Below, piece after piece: positions 46,695-56,068 of a stretch of 64,000 nt of DNA; positions within the stretch are counted from its first letter, which is position 1, and each line of letters begins with the position of its first letter. Source of the stretch: an uncultured Acetatifactor sp. Its GTDB lineage: Bacteria > Bacillota > Clostridia > Lachnospirales > Lachnospiraceae. The stretch spans positions 186,001 to 250,000 of the forward strand of contig CAJUGH010000002.1 in NCBI GenBank assembly GCA_910586215.1, read 5' to 3'. Made by a program: the position numbers and the translations under genes. The notes under the pieces were generated by a model, which was given only the letters and a program-made list of their open reading frames with translations, was not told where the DNA came from and ran no database searches.

Positions 46695-47719
46695 AATTGT
46701 TATCTATTGCAATACCATGCTACAACTCTGAAAATTATATGAGGAAATGCATCGAATCCTTGTTGTGCGGCGGGGAGGACGTGGAGATTATCATTGTGGA
46801 CGATGGCTCCACCAGGGACCGGACAGCGGAGATTGCCGATGAATATGCTGCCCTCTATCCCACCATTGTGCGGGCGGTACACAAGGAGAATGGGGGCCAT
46901 GGCTCTGCAGTGAATGCGGGGATTGCCAATGCCACGGGACTTTACTTCAAGGTGGTGGACAGCGATGACTGGGTAAAGCAGGAGGCCTATTTCAAGGTGC
47001 TGGACACCCTGCGGGAACTGGCAGGGGGCAGCAGCACCCTGGACATGCTGATCTGCAACTATGTGTACGAGAAGGAGGGGGAGAAGCGCAAGAAGGTCAT
47101 CCACTACCGTCATACCCTGCCACAGGGGGAGATGTTTACCTGGGAGGACTGCCATCATTTCCAGAAGGGGCATTACATCCTGATGCATTCCGTGATCTTC
47201 CGCACCAGACTGCTGAAGGAATGCGGGATCAGGCTGCCGGAGCACACCTTCTATGTGGATAATCTGTATGTGTTTGAGCCGTTGCCCTATGTGAAGAACC
47301 TGTACTACCTGGACGTGAACTTCTACCGCTATTATATCGGCAGGGAAGATCAGTCTGTCAACGAACAGGTGATGATCTCCCGGATCGACCAGCAGATCAG
47401 GGTGAACAAGCTGATGATTGACTACCTGGTGGATCAGAAGACGGAGATCCAGAAGAACAAGCGTCTCTACCAGTATATGCGCAATTACCTGGAGATCATT
47501 ACCACGGTGTCCAGCGTGCTATTGATCCGGTCTGGCACAGAGGAGAACCTGGAGAAGAAGAAGGAACTGTGGCAGTACTTGAAGGACAAGGATAAGAAGC
47601 TTTATGTGTGGATGCGCAACGGTATCATGGGAGGCACCATGAATCTGCCGGGACGGGGCGGGCGTATGATCTCCGTGGAGAGTTACCGCATCTGCCAGAA
47701 GATATTCAAGTTCAATTGA
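46691..47719 (+). CDS. Family 2 glycosyltransferase
   Basis: A 342-residue GT-A fold enzyme. The N-terminal SIAIPCYNSENYMRKCIESL, the VDDGS nucleotide-sugar loop and the KVVDSDDWV DXD-type metal site are clear. It has no membrane segment, so it acts at the inner face of the membrane or in the cytoplasm. GTG 46691 overlaps the previous stop by 4 bases, with GAGGAGGAG upstream. It is followed by a strong terminator. Acceptor and donor are unknown. Confidence 0.85.
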   Translation: MKLLSIAIPCYNSENYMRKCIESLLCGGEDVEIIIVDDGSTRDRTAEIADEYAALYPTIVRAVHKENGGHGSAVNAGIANATGLYFKVVDSDDWVKQEAYFKVLDTLRELAGGSSTLDMLICNYVYEKEGEKRKKVIHYRHTLPQGEMFTWEDCHHFQKGHYILMHSVIFRTRLLKECGIRLPEHTFYVDNLYVFEPLPYVKNLYYLDVNFYRYYIGREDQSVNEQVMISRIDQQIRVNKLMIDYLVDQKTEIQKNKRLYQYMRNYLEIITTVSSVLLIRSGTEENLEKKKELWQYLKDKDKKLYVWMRNGIMGGTMNLPGRGGRMISVESYRICQKIFKFN

Positions 47720-47794
47720 TATCCAGGTTCCGTCAGATGCTTACCGTAACAATCCCGACAGGCCGTTGAACCGTTACCGCATATGGGCAAAAGG

Positions 47795-47820
47795 AAAACC
47801 CCCGGAGGACCGGGGGTTTT
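47795..47820. terminator. Bidirectional rho-independent terminator
   Basis: An 11-bp stem, AAAACCCCCGG (47795-47805) with CCGGGGGTTTT (47810-47820), has an AGGA loop. T runs follow in both directions, so it ends both the glycosyltransferase and the convergent PAP2 genes. Confidence 0.9.
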
Positions 47821-47837
47821 AGACTGTGTCTGTGTCA

Positions 47838-48524
47838 CTACCCAATCTGGGGTGTTCCCTTGCCGCGCTGGGTTCTGCCTACAAAGACCAGTTCCCTTCT
47901 GTACACACACACATAGAGGACACCGCCCATTACCAGGCCTGTGATCACATCAAACATGGAGTGCTGCTTGATGAATACGGTGGACAGGATGATGGATACT
48001 GCCAGCAGGAAGGAACCGATACGGATATAGCGCTTATCTGCCAGCTCCTTGTTATGCATGACTGCAAAGTGGGCGCCCATGGAGTTGAACACATGGATGC
48101 TGGGCCAGAGATTGGTAGGGGTATCCGTGCGCCACAAGGCGGCCACCATGTCCGTGAAGATATTGTCCCTGGGCATGACTGCCGGACGCAGGTAGTGGCC
48201 GTTGGGCCACAGGGTGGAGACCACCAGGAAGATGGTCATGCCAGTGAACAGGAAGGCACATGCCTTGTAATAATCCTGCTTGTTCCTAAAGAACAGGAAG
48301 AGCACCACTACGGACACATAGGCAAACCATAAAAAGTAAGGGATGACAAACACCTCACAGAAGGGAATATAGTCATCTATGGGCATGTGGATCTCCTGGA
48401 AATTTTTGGTGTTGGCGCGTTCCAGCCATGCGAACCAGGACAGGTAGAAGACCATATATGCCAACAGGGGAATTCCATGTTTGTACCGTTGGAAGATGTC
48501 TTTTATTTTGTCTGATGCTTTCAT
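47838..48524 (-). CDS. PAP2-family membrane phosphatase-like protein
   Basis: A 228-residue membrane protein with about six membrane segments. The C-terminal half carries LWPSIHVFNSMGAHF and STVFIKQHSMFDVITGLVMG, which fit the second and third PAP2 phosphatase motifs with their His residues; the first motif (K-x6-RP) is present as LRPAVMPRD-like but weak. Such enzymes remove phosphate from lipid phosphates. ATG 48524 follows GAGAGG. The lipid kinase gene upstream on the same strand suggests a shared role in lipid turnover. Confidence 0.78.
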   Translation of the reverse strand: MKASDKIKDIFQRYKHGIPLLAYMVFYLSWFAWLERANTKNFQEIHMPIDDYIPFCEVFVIPYFLWFAYVSVVVLFLFFRNKQDYYKACAFLFTGMTIFLVVSTLWPNGHYLRPAVMPRDNIFTDMVAALWRTDTPTNLWPSIHVFNSMGAHFAVMHNKELADKRYIRIGSFLLAVSIILSTVFIKQHSMFDVITGLVMGGVLYVCVYRRELVFVGRTQRGKGTPQIG

Positions 48525-48713
48525 TGTCAACCATGCCTCTCATTTCTGATCCGACTCAGTTATAGTTCAGTTACTGGGAGTGAACCGTAACACGGTTCAT
48601 TTTGTTCACAGTACCTTGTCTGTTTCATCTGTTCCTGTACATTTTTCTAGTATAGTCAGAAAAAAATAAAATGCAATGGTTTTTTTCACTTCTTAAAAAA
48701 TCTTTAGAAAACC

Positions 48714-49649
48714 TTAAGGTGTGGGCGTAATGAGCCAGATGCCGTGCTGTCTGCAGGATACCTGGATCCGGGAAGCCTTGCGCACTACCTCCCCGTCTGT
48801 GTGTACCCACATGGGGGATCCGGTCTCTATGAGGACGGAGCGTGCCCGGTAGGGATTCACACCTTGGAAGCGGTAATGCTTTCCCCGGAAAGCAGTGGGG
48901 AGGGCAAAAAGGATCAGCAGCTTGGACAGATCCCCCACAGAACACAGATCCAGGATCCCATCGGCAGGGTTCGCAGCTGGTGCAAACATAAAGCCGCCGC
49001 CCTCAAAACGGTGGTTCATGCAGCAAGTGAACAGCATGTTGCCAATATCAATGGGGGCTTCCCCGTCCAGGGTGAGCCTGCCGGAGATGGACCTGGCAGC
49101 AAAAAGCTGTTTCAAGGCAACCCCCAGATATATAAGCTTGCCCAGTCCCAGCCGGTTCAGCACTTTCTTCATCCGGGAGCGCAGCACTTCTTCGCATACG
49201 GCTGCATCATAGCCTATGCCGCAGCTCACACAGAAATGGCGCACACTGCCGTCCGGATAGGTGACAGTGCCCATGTCCAGGGAGGTGGGACAACCCGTAT
49301 GGAGGATCAAATCCAGGGCCTTTGTGGGATCCGTGGGGATATGCAGTGCCCTGGCCAGGTCATTGCTGGAGCCGGTGGGGATGTAGCCCAGGATGGCCCG
49401 GGAGGTATCAGGCAGTCCCTGCAGGACTTCGTTCATGGTGCCGTCCCCGCCCAGGACAATCAAGTGTATGGGCAGAGTATCCGCTGACCGGGCTATCTCT
49501 TCGGCAAGCCTGGTTACATCTCCGGGCTTTGCGGAAAAATAGGGTCGGTATGGGATATTGCCCCGGCGCAGGGCAGGCTCCACCTGTTCCTTCCATATTT
49601 TATGGCCCCTGCCGGAGCGGGAAGCGGGATTTATTAGGATATGGTACAT
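48714..49649 (-). CDS. Diacylglycerol/lipid kinase family protein
   Basis: A 311-residue soluble kinase. The nucleotide loop GGDGTMNEVL is at about residue 68, preceded by ILINPASRSGRG and followed by GYIPTGSSNDLARAL, the standard order in DagK/YegS-type enzymes. It phosphorylates diacylglycerol or a related lipid. AAGAGG lies before the start on the reverse strand. The 189-base gap to the PAP2 gene contains an inverted repeat GAACCGT-AAC-ACGGTTC (48582-48598) of unknown role. Confidence 0.87.
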   Translation of the reverse strand: MYHILINPASRSGRGHKIWKEQVEPALRRGNIPYRPYFSAKPGDVTRLAEEIARSADTLPIHLIVLGGDGTMNEVLQGLPDTSRAILGYIPTGSSNDLARALHIPTDPTKALDLILHTGCPTSLDMGTVTYPDGSVRHFCVSCGIGYDAAVCEEVLRSRMKKVLNRLGLGKLIYLGVALKQLFAARSISGRLTLDGEAPIDIGNMLFTCCMNHRFEGGGFMFAPAANPADGILDLCSVGDLSKLLILFALPTAFRGKHYRFQGVNPYRARSVLIETGSPMWVHTDGEVVRKASRIQVSCRQHGIWLITPTP

Positions 49650-49866
49650 AAGCGGCCTCTTCTTTCGCGGGCGGTTGTGGATAGGTACTTTTTCTGCTGC
49701 TGTGAACGGAGTGAACAGTAATCTTTTTCTGATTTCCGTTCCGGATCATTTTCAAGGGTATCTGGATACTGTTTTAAGCATATGCGGGAAAAGGAACTTT
49801 GTCAATGGGCGGATGGGAACAGCAACCTAGTTGTTGCCGAATTTTTACCCTTTGTGCAGGTTGGGC

Positions 49867-49896
49867 TTGACAAATAAAAAAGTACTGGTCTATAAT
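49867..49896 (+). promoter_or_regulatory. Consensus sigma-A promoter of ileS
   Basis: TTGACA (49867-49872) and TATAAT (49891-49896), both perfect hexamers, are spaced by 18 bases. Transcription would start near 49903, leaving a leader of about 180 bases before the start codon. Confidence 0.85.
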
Positions 49897-49915
49897 GGCT
49901 TCACGGCAGGAATTG

Positions 49916-49943
49916 GGCACAGACAGCAAGGCACAGACAGCAA
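49916..49943 (+). repeat. Exact 14-bp tandem duplication in the ileS leader
   Basis: GGCACAGACAGCAA occurs twice with no gap (49916-49929 and 49930-49943), early in the transcribed leader. An exact unbroken copy suggests a recent event. Confidence 0.9.
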
Positions 49944-49999
49944 ATGCCGGTGGAAGAGCGATGGAAGAGAGGGCTGTCCGGGGAGAGAAGCAGCCAGGC

Positions 50000-50032
50000 G
50001 GCTTCGTCCTTATACAGGGCGGGGTCTTTTTT
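50000..50032 (+). terminator. Intrinsic terminator within the ileS leader (attenuator candidate)
   Basis: GGCTTCGTCCT (50000-50010) pairs with AGGGCGGGGTC (50016-50026), with four G:T pairs, around a TATAC loop, followed by six T. It stands between the ileS promoter and the start codon, so ileS expression must depend on read-through. Leader terminators of this kind usually belong to T-box riboswitches, but the T-box sequence TGGNACCGCG is not present; the nearest match is GGTGGAAGAGCG at 49949-49960. Confidence 0.7.
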
Positions 50033-50085
50033 GTGTGGTAGATAGGCTTTCCAGTAGAATGATAAGAGAAAGGGAGAATCAGAAT

Positions 50086-53000
50086 ATGTACAGACAGGTG
50101 TCATCCGATTTGCATTTCGTGGAGCGGGAAAAGGCTGTGGAGCAGTTTTGGAAGGAAAACCATATCTTTGAGAAGAGCATTGCAAGCCGTAAGGACGGTC
50201 CTACCTATACATTCTATGACGGCCCGCCCACTGCCAATGGGAAGCCCCATATCGGTCATGTGGAGACCAGGACCATCAAGGATATGATCCCCAGGTACCG
50301 TACCATGAAGGGGTATATGGTGCCCCGGAAGGCGGGATGGGACACCCATGGCCTGCCCGTGGAACTGGAGGTAGAGAAGCTCTTAGGTCTGGATGGCAAG
50401 GAGCAGATCGAGGAATATGGCCTTGCCCCCTTTATCGACAAGTGCAAGGAGAGTGTCTGGAAATACAAGGGCATGTGGGAGGATTTCTCTTCCACGGTGG
50501 GCTTCTGGGCTGACATGGATGACCCGTATGTGACCTATGATGACAATTTTATCGAGTCTGAGTGGTGGGCACTTAAGACCATCTGGGACAAGGGGCTTTT
50601 ATATAAGGGTTTTAAGATTGTTCCCTACTGTCCCAGGTGCGGTACTCCCCTCTCCAGCCATGAGGTGGCCCAGGGATACAAGGCCGTGAAGGAGCGTTCT
50701 GCGGTGGCCCGCTTCAAATGTGTGGGGGAGGATGCCTATTTCCTGGCCTGGACCACCACTCCCTGGACCCTGCCCTCCAATGTGGCCCTGTGCGTGAACC
50801 CCTCTGAGACCTACGTGAAGGTGAAGGCGGCAGACGGCTATACCTATTATATGGCCCAGGCCCTTCTGGACCAGGTCCTGGGAGGCCTTGCAGAGGAAGG
50901 AAAGCCTGCCTATGAGGTGCTTGCCACATACACGGGGAAGGATCTGGAATACCGGGAGTATGAGCCGCTGTTTGCCTGTGCGGGAGAGGAGGCTTCCAGA
51001 CAGGGTAAAAAGGCCCACTATGTGACCTGCGACACATATGTGACCATGTCCGATGGTACCGGTATCGTACACATTGCCCCGGCCTTCGGTGAGGACGATG
51101 CCAATGTGGGACGGAAATACGGCCTGCCCCTGGTGCAGTTTGTGGACAGCAAGGGAGATATGACGGAAGAGACGCCCTACGCCGGGAAATTTGTGAAGGA
51201 TGCGGATCCGGAGATCATAAGGGATCTGGACAAGGAGGGGAAATTATTCTCCGCTCCCAAGTTCGAGCATGATTATCCCTTCTGCTGGAGATGTGACACA
51301 CCGCTGATCTACTATGCCAGGGAGTCCTGGTTCATCAGGATGACAGCGGTGAAGGACGATCTGGTGCGCAACAACAAGACCATCAACTGGATCCCGGAGT
51401 CCATCGGGGAGGGACGGTTTGGCAACTGGCTGGAGAATATCCAGGACTGGGGTGTGTCCAGGAACCGGTACTGGGGAACCCCGCTAAATATCTGGGAATG
51501 TGCCTGCGGCCATATGCAGGCCATTGGCAGCAGGAAGGAACTGTGCGAGGCAAGCGGCAGCAAGGAGGCACAGACCGTGGAATTCCACAGGCCTTACATC
51601 GATGCCATCACCATTCCCTGCCCCGAATGCGGTGGTACCATGCACCGGGTGCCGGAGGTGATCGACTGCTGGTTCGACTCCGGGGCCATGCCCTTTGCCC
51701 AGCATCATTATCCCTTTGAGAACAAGGAGTTGTTCGAGGCCCAGTTCCCTGCCCAGTTTATCTCCGAGGCAGTGGACCAGACCCGGGGATGGTTCTATTC
51801 CCTTCTGGCAGAGTCCACCCTGCTCTTCAACAAGGCACCCTATGAGAACGTGATTGTGCTGGGGCTGGTGCAGGATGAGAACGGTCAGAAGATGAGTAAG
51901 TCCAAGGGCAATGCGGTGGATCCTTTTGAGGCCCTGCAGACCTACGGAGCCGATGCCGTCAGGTGGTATTTCTATACCAGTGCGGCTCCCTGGCTCCCCA
52001 AACGTTTTTCCGGCAAGGCAGTGACGGAAGGACAGCGCAAATTCATGGGAACCCTCTGGAATACCTATGCTTTTTATGTGCTGTATGCGAACATTGACCA
52101 GTTTGACCCCACGAAGTATAGCTTGGAGTATGGGAAGCTTCCGGTGATGGACAAATGGCTGTTGTCCAGGCTTCACTCTGTGGTGGGCGAAGTGGACCGG
52201 AACCTGGAAAATTACCGGATCCCCGAGGCTGCAAAGGCCCTCCAGGACTTCGTGGACGAGATGAGCAACTGGTATGTGCGCCGCAGCCGGGAGCGTTTCT
52301 GGGCAAAGGGAATGGAGAAGGATAAGATAGATGCCTATATGACCCTGTACACGGCCCTTGTGACCATCTGTAAGGCGGCGGCGCCCATGATTCCCTTCAT
52401 GACAGAGGAGATCTACCAGAACCTGGTGCGGAGCGTGGACAAGGAGGCACCGGAGAGCATCCATCTGTGCGATTTCCCGGTGTCTGAGGAGACTTTTATT
52501 GACAGGAAGCTGGAGAAGGACATGGAGGATGTGCTGGACGCGGTGGTCATGGGCCGTGCCTGCCGGAACGATGCGGGGCTGAAGAACCGCCAGCCCATTG
52601 CCAGGATGTATATCAAGGCTGACTTTTCCGGGGACGGCACATCTGTCGGCCTGGACGAATTCTACACGGCCATTATCCGGGAGGAGCTGAATATTAAGGA
52701 GATCCTCTATACGGATGATGTGAGGGAATTTACCTCTTATACCTTCAAACCCCAGCTTCGCACGGTTGGCCCCAGGTATGGGAAGCAGCTTGGGGGGATC
52801 CGGAAGGTGCTGGCCGGCCTGGACGGGAATGCGGCCATGGACGAACTGAAGGAGAAGGGCTGTCTGTCCTTTGAGGTGGATGGCGTGGCCGTAGAACTGT
52901 CCGAGGAGGACCTGCTCATCGACATGGCCCAGAAGGAGGGGTATGTATCCCAGGAAGATATGCGGATGACGGTGGTCCTTGATACCAATTTAACGGAAGA

Positions 53001-53265
53001 GTTGGTGGAGGAGGGCTTCGTCTACGAGATCATCAGCAAGATCCAGACCATGCGCAAGGAGGCCGGCTTCGAGGTCATGGACCGGATCCGGCTGTCCCTT
53101 GTGGACAATGGAAAGCTCTATGACCTGGTGTCCCGGAACGCGGAGGGTATCTGCGCCAAGGTGCTGGCAGATGCCGTGGCGGCAGACCAGACCTTTGCAG
53201 TGAGCAGGGAATGGAACGTAAACGGAGAAAAGGTTGTAATTTCTATTGAGAAAATTGGAAAATAG
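50086..53265 (+). CDS. ileS: Isoleucyl-tRNA synthetase, long (type 2-like)
   Basis: A 1059-residue class I synthetase that charges tRNA-Ile. HIGH is at residues 55-58, the editing domain follows (TTPWTLPSN), KMSKS is at 602-606, and the C-terminal anticodon-binding region is long. The length and the FYDGPPTANGKPHIGH opening fit the eukaryote-like type 2 enzymes rather than the ~930-residue type 1. Type 2 enzymes are known for low mupirocin sensitivity, which is expected here but not shown. ATG 50086 follows AAGGGAG; the frame is open upstream through the leader but is not conserved there. Confidence 0.93.
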   Translation: MYRQVSSDLHFVEREKAVEQFWKENHIFEKSIASRKDGPTYTFYDGPPTANGKPHIGHVETRTIKDMIPRYRTMKGYMVPRKAGWDTHGLPVELEVEKLLGLDGKEQIEEYGLAPFIDKCKESVWKYKGMWEDFSSTVGFWADMDDPYVTYDDNFIESEWWALKTIWDKGLLYKGFKIVPYCPRCGTPLSSHEVAQGYKAVKERSAVARFKCVGEDAYFLAWTTTPWTLPSNVALCVNPSETYVKVKAADGYTYYMAQALLDQVLGGLAEEGKPAYEVLATYTGKDLEYREYEPLFACAGEEASRQGKKAHYVTCDTYVTMSDGTGIVHIAPAFGEDDANVGRKYGLPLVQFVDSKGDMTEETPYAGKFVKDADPEIIRDLDKEGKLFSAPKFEHDYPFCWRCDTPLIYYARESWFIRMTAVKDDLVRNNKTINWIPESIGEGRFGNWLENIQDWGVSRNRYWGTPLNIWECACGHMQAIGSRKELCEASGSKEAQTVEFHRPYIDAITIPCPECGGTMHRVPEVIDCWFDSGAMPFAQHHYPFENKELFEAQFPAQFISEAVDQTRGWFYSLLAESTLLFNKAPYENVIVLGLVQDENGQKMSKSKGNAVDPFEALQTYGADAVRWYFYTSAAPWLPKRFSGKAVTEGQRKFMGTLWNTYAFYVLYANIDQFDPTKYSLEYGKLPVMDKWLLSRLHSVVGEVDRNLENYRIPEAAKALQDFVDEMSNWYVRRSRERFWAKGMEKDKIDAYMTLYTALVTICKAAAPMIPFMTEEIYQNLVRSVDKEAPESIHLCDFPVSEETFIDRKLEKDMEDVLDAVVMGRACRNDAGLKNRQPIARMYIKADFSGDGTSVGLDEFYTAIIREELNIKEILYTDDVREFTSYTFKPQLRTVGPRYGKQLGGIRKVLAGLDGNAAMDELKEKGCLSFEVDGVAVELSEEDLLIDMAQKEGYVSQEDMRMTVVLDTNLTEELVEEGFVYEIISKIQTMRKEAGFEVMDRIRLSLVDNGKLYDLVSRNAEGICAKVLADAVAADQTFAVSREWNVNGEKVVISIEKIGK

Positions 53266-53370
53266 TAGTAAAATGAAGTGCAGGGCCATTCGGCTGAAAT
53301 GGAGGCGAAGGCAGAAAACGGAATCCGGCAGGACAAAATAGAAACCATAGCAAAGGTGGAGACAGAATCA

Positions 53371-55950
53371 ATGACAGAGACAACGAAGACAGTGGTAAAG
53401 AAGGATGAACTGTTAAAGGCAGAGGCAGCCAAAGCAGAAACGGTAACAGTGGATACTGAGACAACAGATACGAAAGCAAAGGCAGAGGAAGCACCCAAAT
53501 TCGACAAGGATCTGTTCAAGAGAAGCGTGGACTATAATGTGAAGACGCTGTACCGCAAGGACCTGGCGGAGGCTACGCCCAGGCAGATTTTCCAGGCCGC
53601 TTCCCTGGCCATCAAGGACAGGATCATCGGTAACTGGATGGACACCCAGAAGGCTTATGAGAAGCAGGATCCCAAGATGGTGTATTATATGTCCATGGAA
53701 TTCCTTATGGGCCGGGCCCTGGGCAACAGCCTGATCAATATGCAGGCTTATGGTCCTGCCAGGGAGGCCCTGGAGGAGATGGGGCTTGACCTTAACCTGG
53801 TGGAGGACCAGGAGCCGGATGCAGCCCTGGGCAATGGCGGCCTTGGCCGTCTGGCAGCATGTTTCCTGGATTCCCTGGCTACGCTGGGATATCCGGCATA
53901 CGGCTGTGGCATCCGCTACCGCTACGGCATGTTCAAACAGCAGATCCGGGACGGTTATCAGGTAGAGGTACCGGATAACTGGCTGGCAGAGGGCAATCCC
54001 TTCGAACTGCGCAGGCCGGAGTATGCCAAGATTGTGAAGTTTGGCGGCTATGTGAATGTACGTTTCGGGGAGGATGGGAAGAACTATTTTGTCCAGGAGG
54101 GCTACCAGGCGGTGAAGGCCATTCCTTTTGATCTTCCCATTGTAGGGTATGGCAACGGGATCGTGAACACCCTGCGGATCTGGGACGCAGAGCCGGTGGA
54201 TGGCTTCCAGCTTGACTCTTTTGACAAGGGGGACTACTTGAAGGCGGTAGAGCAGGAGAACCTGGCCAGGAATATTGTGGAAGTGCTCTATCCCAACGAC
54301 AATCATTATGCAGGTAAGGAACTGCGCTTGAAGCAGCAGTACTTCTTCATCTCTGCCTCCGTCCAGGAAGCAGTGGCCAAATATATGCGCAAACACGATG
54401 ACATCCATCACTTTTATGAGAAGGTGACCTTCCAGCTCAACGATACCCATCCTACGGTGGCCATTCCGGAACTGATGCGGATCCTGCTGGATGAGTTCAA
54501 ACTCTCCTGGGAGGAGGCCTGGGAGATCACCACGAAGACATGTGCCTATACCAACCACACCATCATGGCAGAAGCCCTGGAAAAATGGCCTATTGATCTG
54601 TTCTCCAGGCTGTTGCCCAGGATCTACCAGATCGTGGAGGAGATCAACCGCCGTTTTGTCCGTCAGATTGAGGAGAAGTATTCCGGCATCTACGGTGTGG
54701 ATGTACAGGAGAAGATCCGCAAGATGGCCATTCTCTACGATGGACAGGTGAAGATGGCCCATATGGCCATTGTAGCCGGCTATTCCGTGAATGGTGTGGC
54801 CAGGCTCCACACAGAGATCCTGAAGAATGAAGAACTGCATGATTTCTATGAGATGTTCCCGGAGCGTTTCAACAATAAGACAAACGGGATTACCCAGAGA
54901 AGATTCCTGCTGCACGGCAACCCGCTGCTGGCAGACTGGGTGACTTCCAAGGTAGGGGACGGCTGGGTCACAGACCTGCCTCAGATCGCCGGACTAAAGT
55001 CCCTGGCAGAGGATCCCAAGGCCCAGAAGGAGTTCATGGAGATCAAGTACCAGAACAAACTGCGTCTGGCAGAATATATCAAGGAACACAATGACATCCA
55101 GGTGGATCCCAACTCTATCTTCGATGTACAGGTGAAACGCCTCCATGAGTACAAGAGACAGCTTCTCAACATCCTCCATGTGATGTACCTGTACAACGAA
55201 CTGAAGGATCACCCGGAGAAAGAGTTCTTCCCCAGAACCTTTATCTTCGGTGCCAAGGCGGCGGCAGGATACCGCAACGCGAAGCTGACAATCAAGCTGA
55301 TCAATGCCGTGGCAGATGTGGTGAATAACGATGCCTCTATTGGCGGGAAGATCAAAGTGGTATTCATTGAGAATTACAATGTGTCCAATGCGGAGATTAT
55401 CTTCGCAGCATCCGATGTGTCCGAGCAGATCTCCACGGCCAGTAAGGAGGCATCCGGCACTGGCAATATGAAGTTCATGTTAAACGGCGCACTGACCCTG
55501 GGAACCATGGATGGCGCCAATGTAGAGATCGTGGAGGAGGTAGGACAGGAGAACGCCTTTATCTTCGGCTTGTCCTCCGATGAGGTGATCCGTTATGAGA
55601 ACCATGGTGGTTACAATCCCATGGAGATCTACAACAATGACAAGGATATCCACAGGATCCTGGATCAGCTGGTAAATGGCACTTATGCCAAGGACAGGGA
55701 ACTGTTCCGGCCTCTGTATAACTCCCTGCTGAATACCCTGTCCACCTCCAAGGCGGACACCTACTTCATCTTGAAGGATTTCCGTTCTTATGCGGACGCC
55801 CAGGAAAAGGTGGAAGCGGCCTACAGGGATAAGGAAGGCTGGGCGAAGAGTGCCATCCTGAATGTGGCCTGCTCAGGTAAGTTCACCTCTGACAGGACCA
55901 TACAACAGTATGTGGATGAGATCTGGCATCTGGACAAGGTGGTGCTGTAG
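53371..55950 (+). CDS. glgP: Glycogen/maltodextrin phosphorylase
   Basis: An 859-residue GT35 enzyme that releases glucose-1-phosphate from alpha-1,4-glucans. Family marks are MSMEFLMGRALGN, ALGNGGLGRLAACFLDS, KRLHEYKRQLLN, and EASGTGNMKFMLNG, where Lys701 binds pyridoxal phosphate. Compared with ~820 residues in relatives it has an N-terminal tail of about 40 residues rich in Glu, Lys, Thr and Ala. ATG 53371 follows AAAGGTGGAGA with 8-base spacing; the frame is open 93 bases farther upstream without a clear start site. It complements the pullulanase and transporter at 10311-16206. Confidence 0.93.
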   Translation: MTETTKTVVKKDELLKAEAAKAETVTVDTETTDTKAKAEEAPKFDKDLFKRSVDYNVKTLYRKDLAEATPRQIFQAASLAIKDRIIGNWMDTQKAYEKQDPKMVYYMSMEFLMGRALGNSLINMQAYGPAREALEEMGLDLNLVEDQEPDAALGNGGLGRLAACFLDSLATLGYPAYGCGIRYRYGMFKQQIRDGYQVEVPDNWLAEGNPFELRRPEYAKIVKFGGYVNVRFGEDGKNYFVQEGYQAVKAIPFDLPIVGYGNGIVNTLRIWDAEPVDGFQLDSFDKGDYLKAVEQENLARNIVEVLYPNDNHYAGKELRLKQQYFFISASVQEAVAKYMRKHDDIHHFYEKVTFQLNDTHPTVAIPELMRILLDEFKLSWEEAWEITTKTCAYTNHTIMAEALEKWPIDLFSRLLPRIYQIVEEINRRFVRQIEEKYSGIYGVDVQEKIRKMAILYDGQVKMAHMAIVAGYSVNGVARLHTEILKNEELHDFYEMFPERFNNKTNGITQRRFLLHGNPLLADWVTSKVGDGWVTDLPQIAGLKSLAEDPKAQKEFMEIKYQNKLRLAEYIKEHNDIQVDPNSIFDVQVKRLHEYKRQLLNILHVMYLYNELKDHPEKEFFPRTFIFGAKAAAGYRNAKLTIKLINAVADVVNNDASIGGKIKVVFIENYNVSNAEIIFAASDVSEQISTASKEASGTGNMKFMLNGALTLGTMDGANVEIVEEVGQENAFIFGLSSDEVIRYENHGGYNPMEIYNNDKDIHRILDQLVNGTYAKDRELFRPLYNSLLNTLSTSKADTYFILKDFRSYADAQEKVEAAYRDKEGWAKSAILNVACSGKFTSDRTIQQYVDEIWHLDKVVL

Positions 55951-55961
55951 CAATAAGTATA

Positions 55962-56001
55962 TGGAACACACATACAGCAAGACAACTGTATGTGTGTTCC
56001 A
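55962..56001 (+). terminator. Terminator-like hairpin after glgP
   Basis: A perfect 16-bp inverted repeat, TGGAACACACATACAG (55962-55977) and its complement (55986-56001), with an 8-base loop, is followed by only a weak T-rich stretch. It marks the left border of the AT-rich island. Confidence 0.65.
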
Positions 56002-56068
56002 ATTCTTTATACAAATATGCTTGTAGGTTCCAATATACCAGTACACAACAAATATTCGAGGGTTTGAA

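Noticed and set aside
49903..50085. Standard T-box riboswitch for ileS
   Set aside because: No TGGNACCGCG sequence is present; only the terminator is typical. It is kept as an unexplained leader instead.
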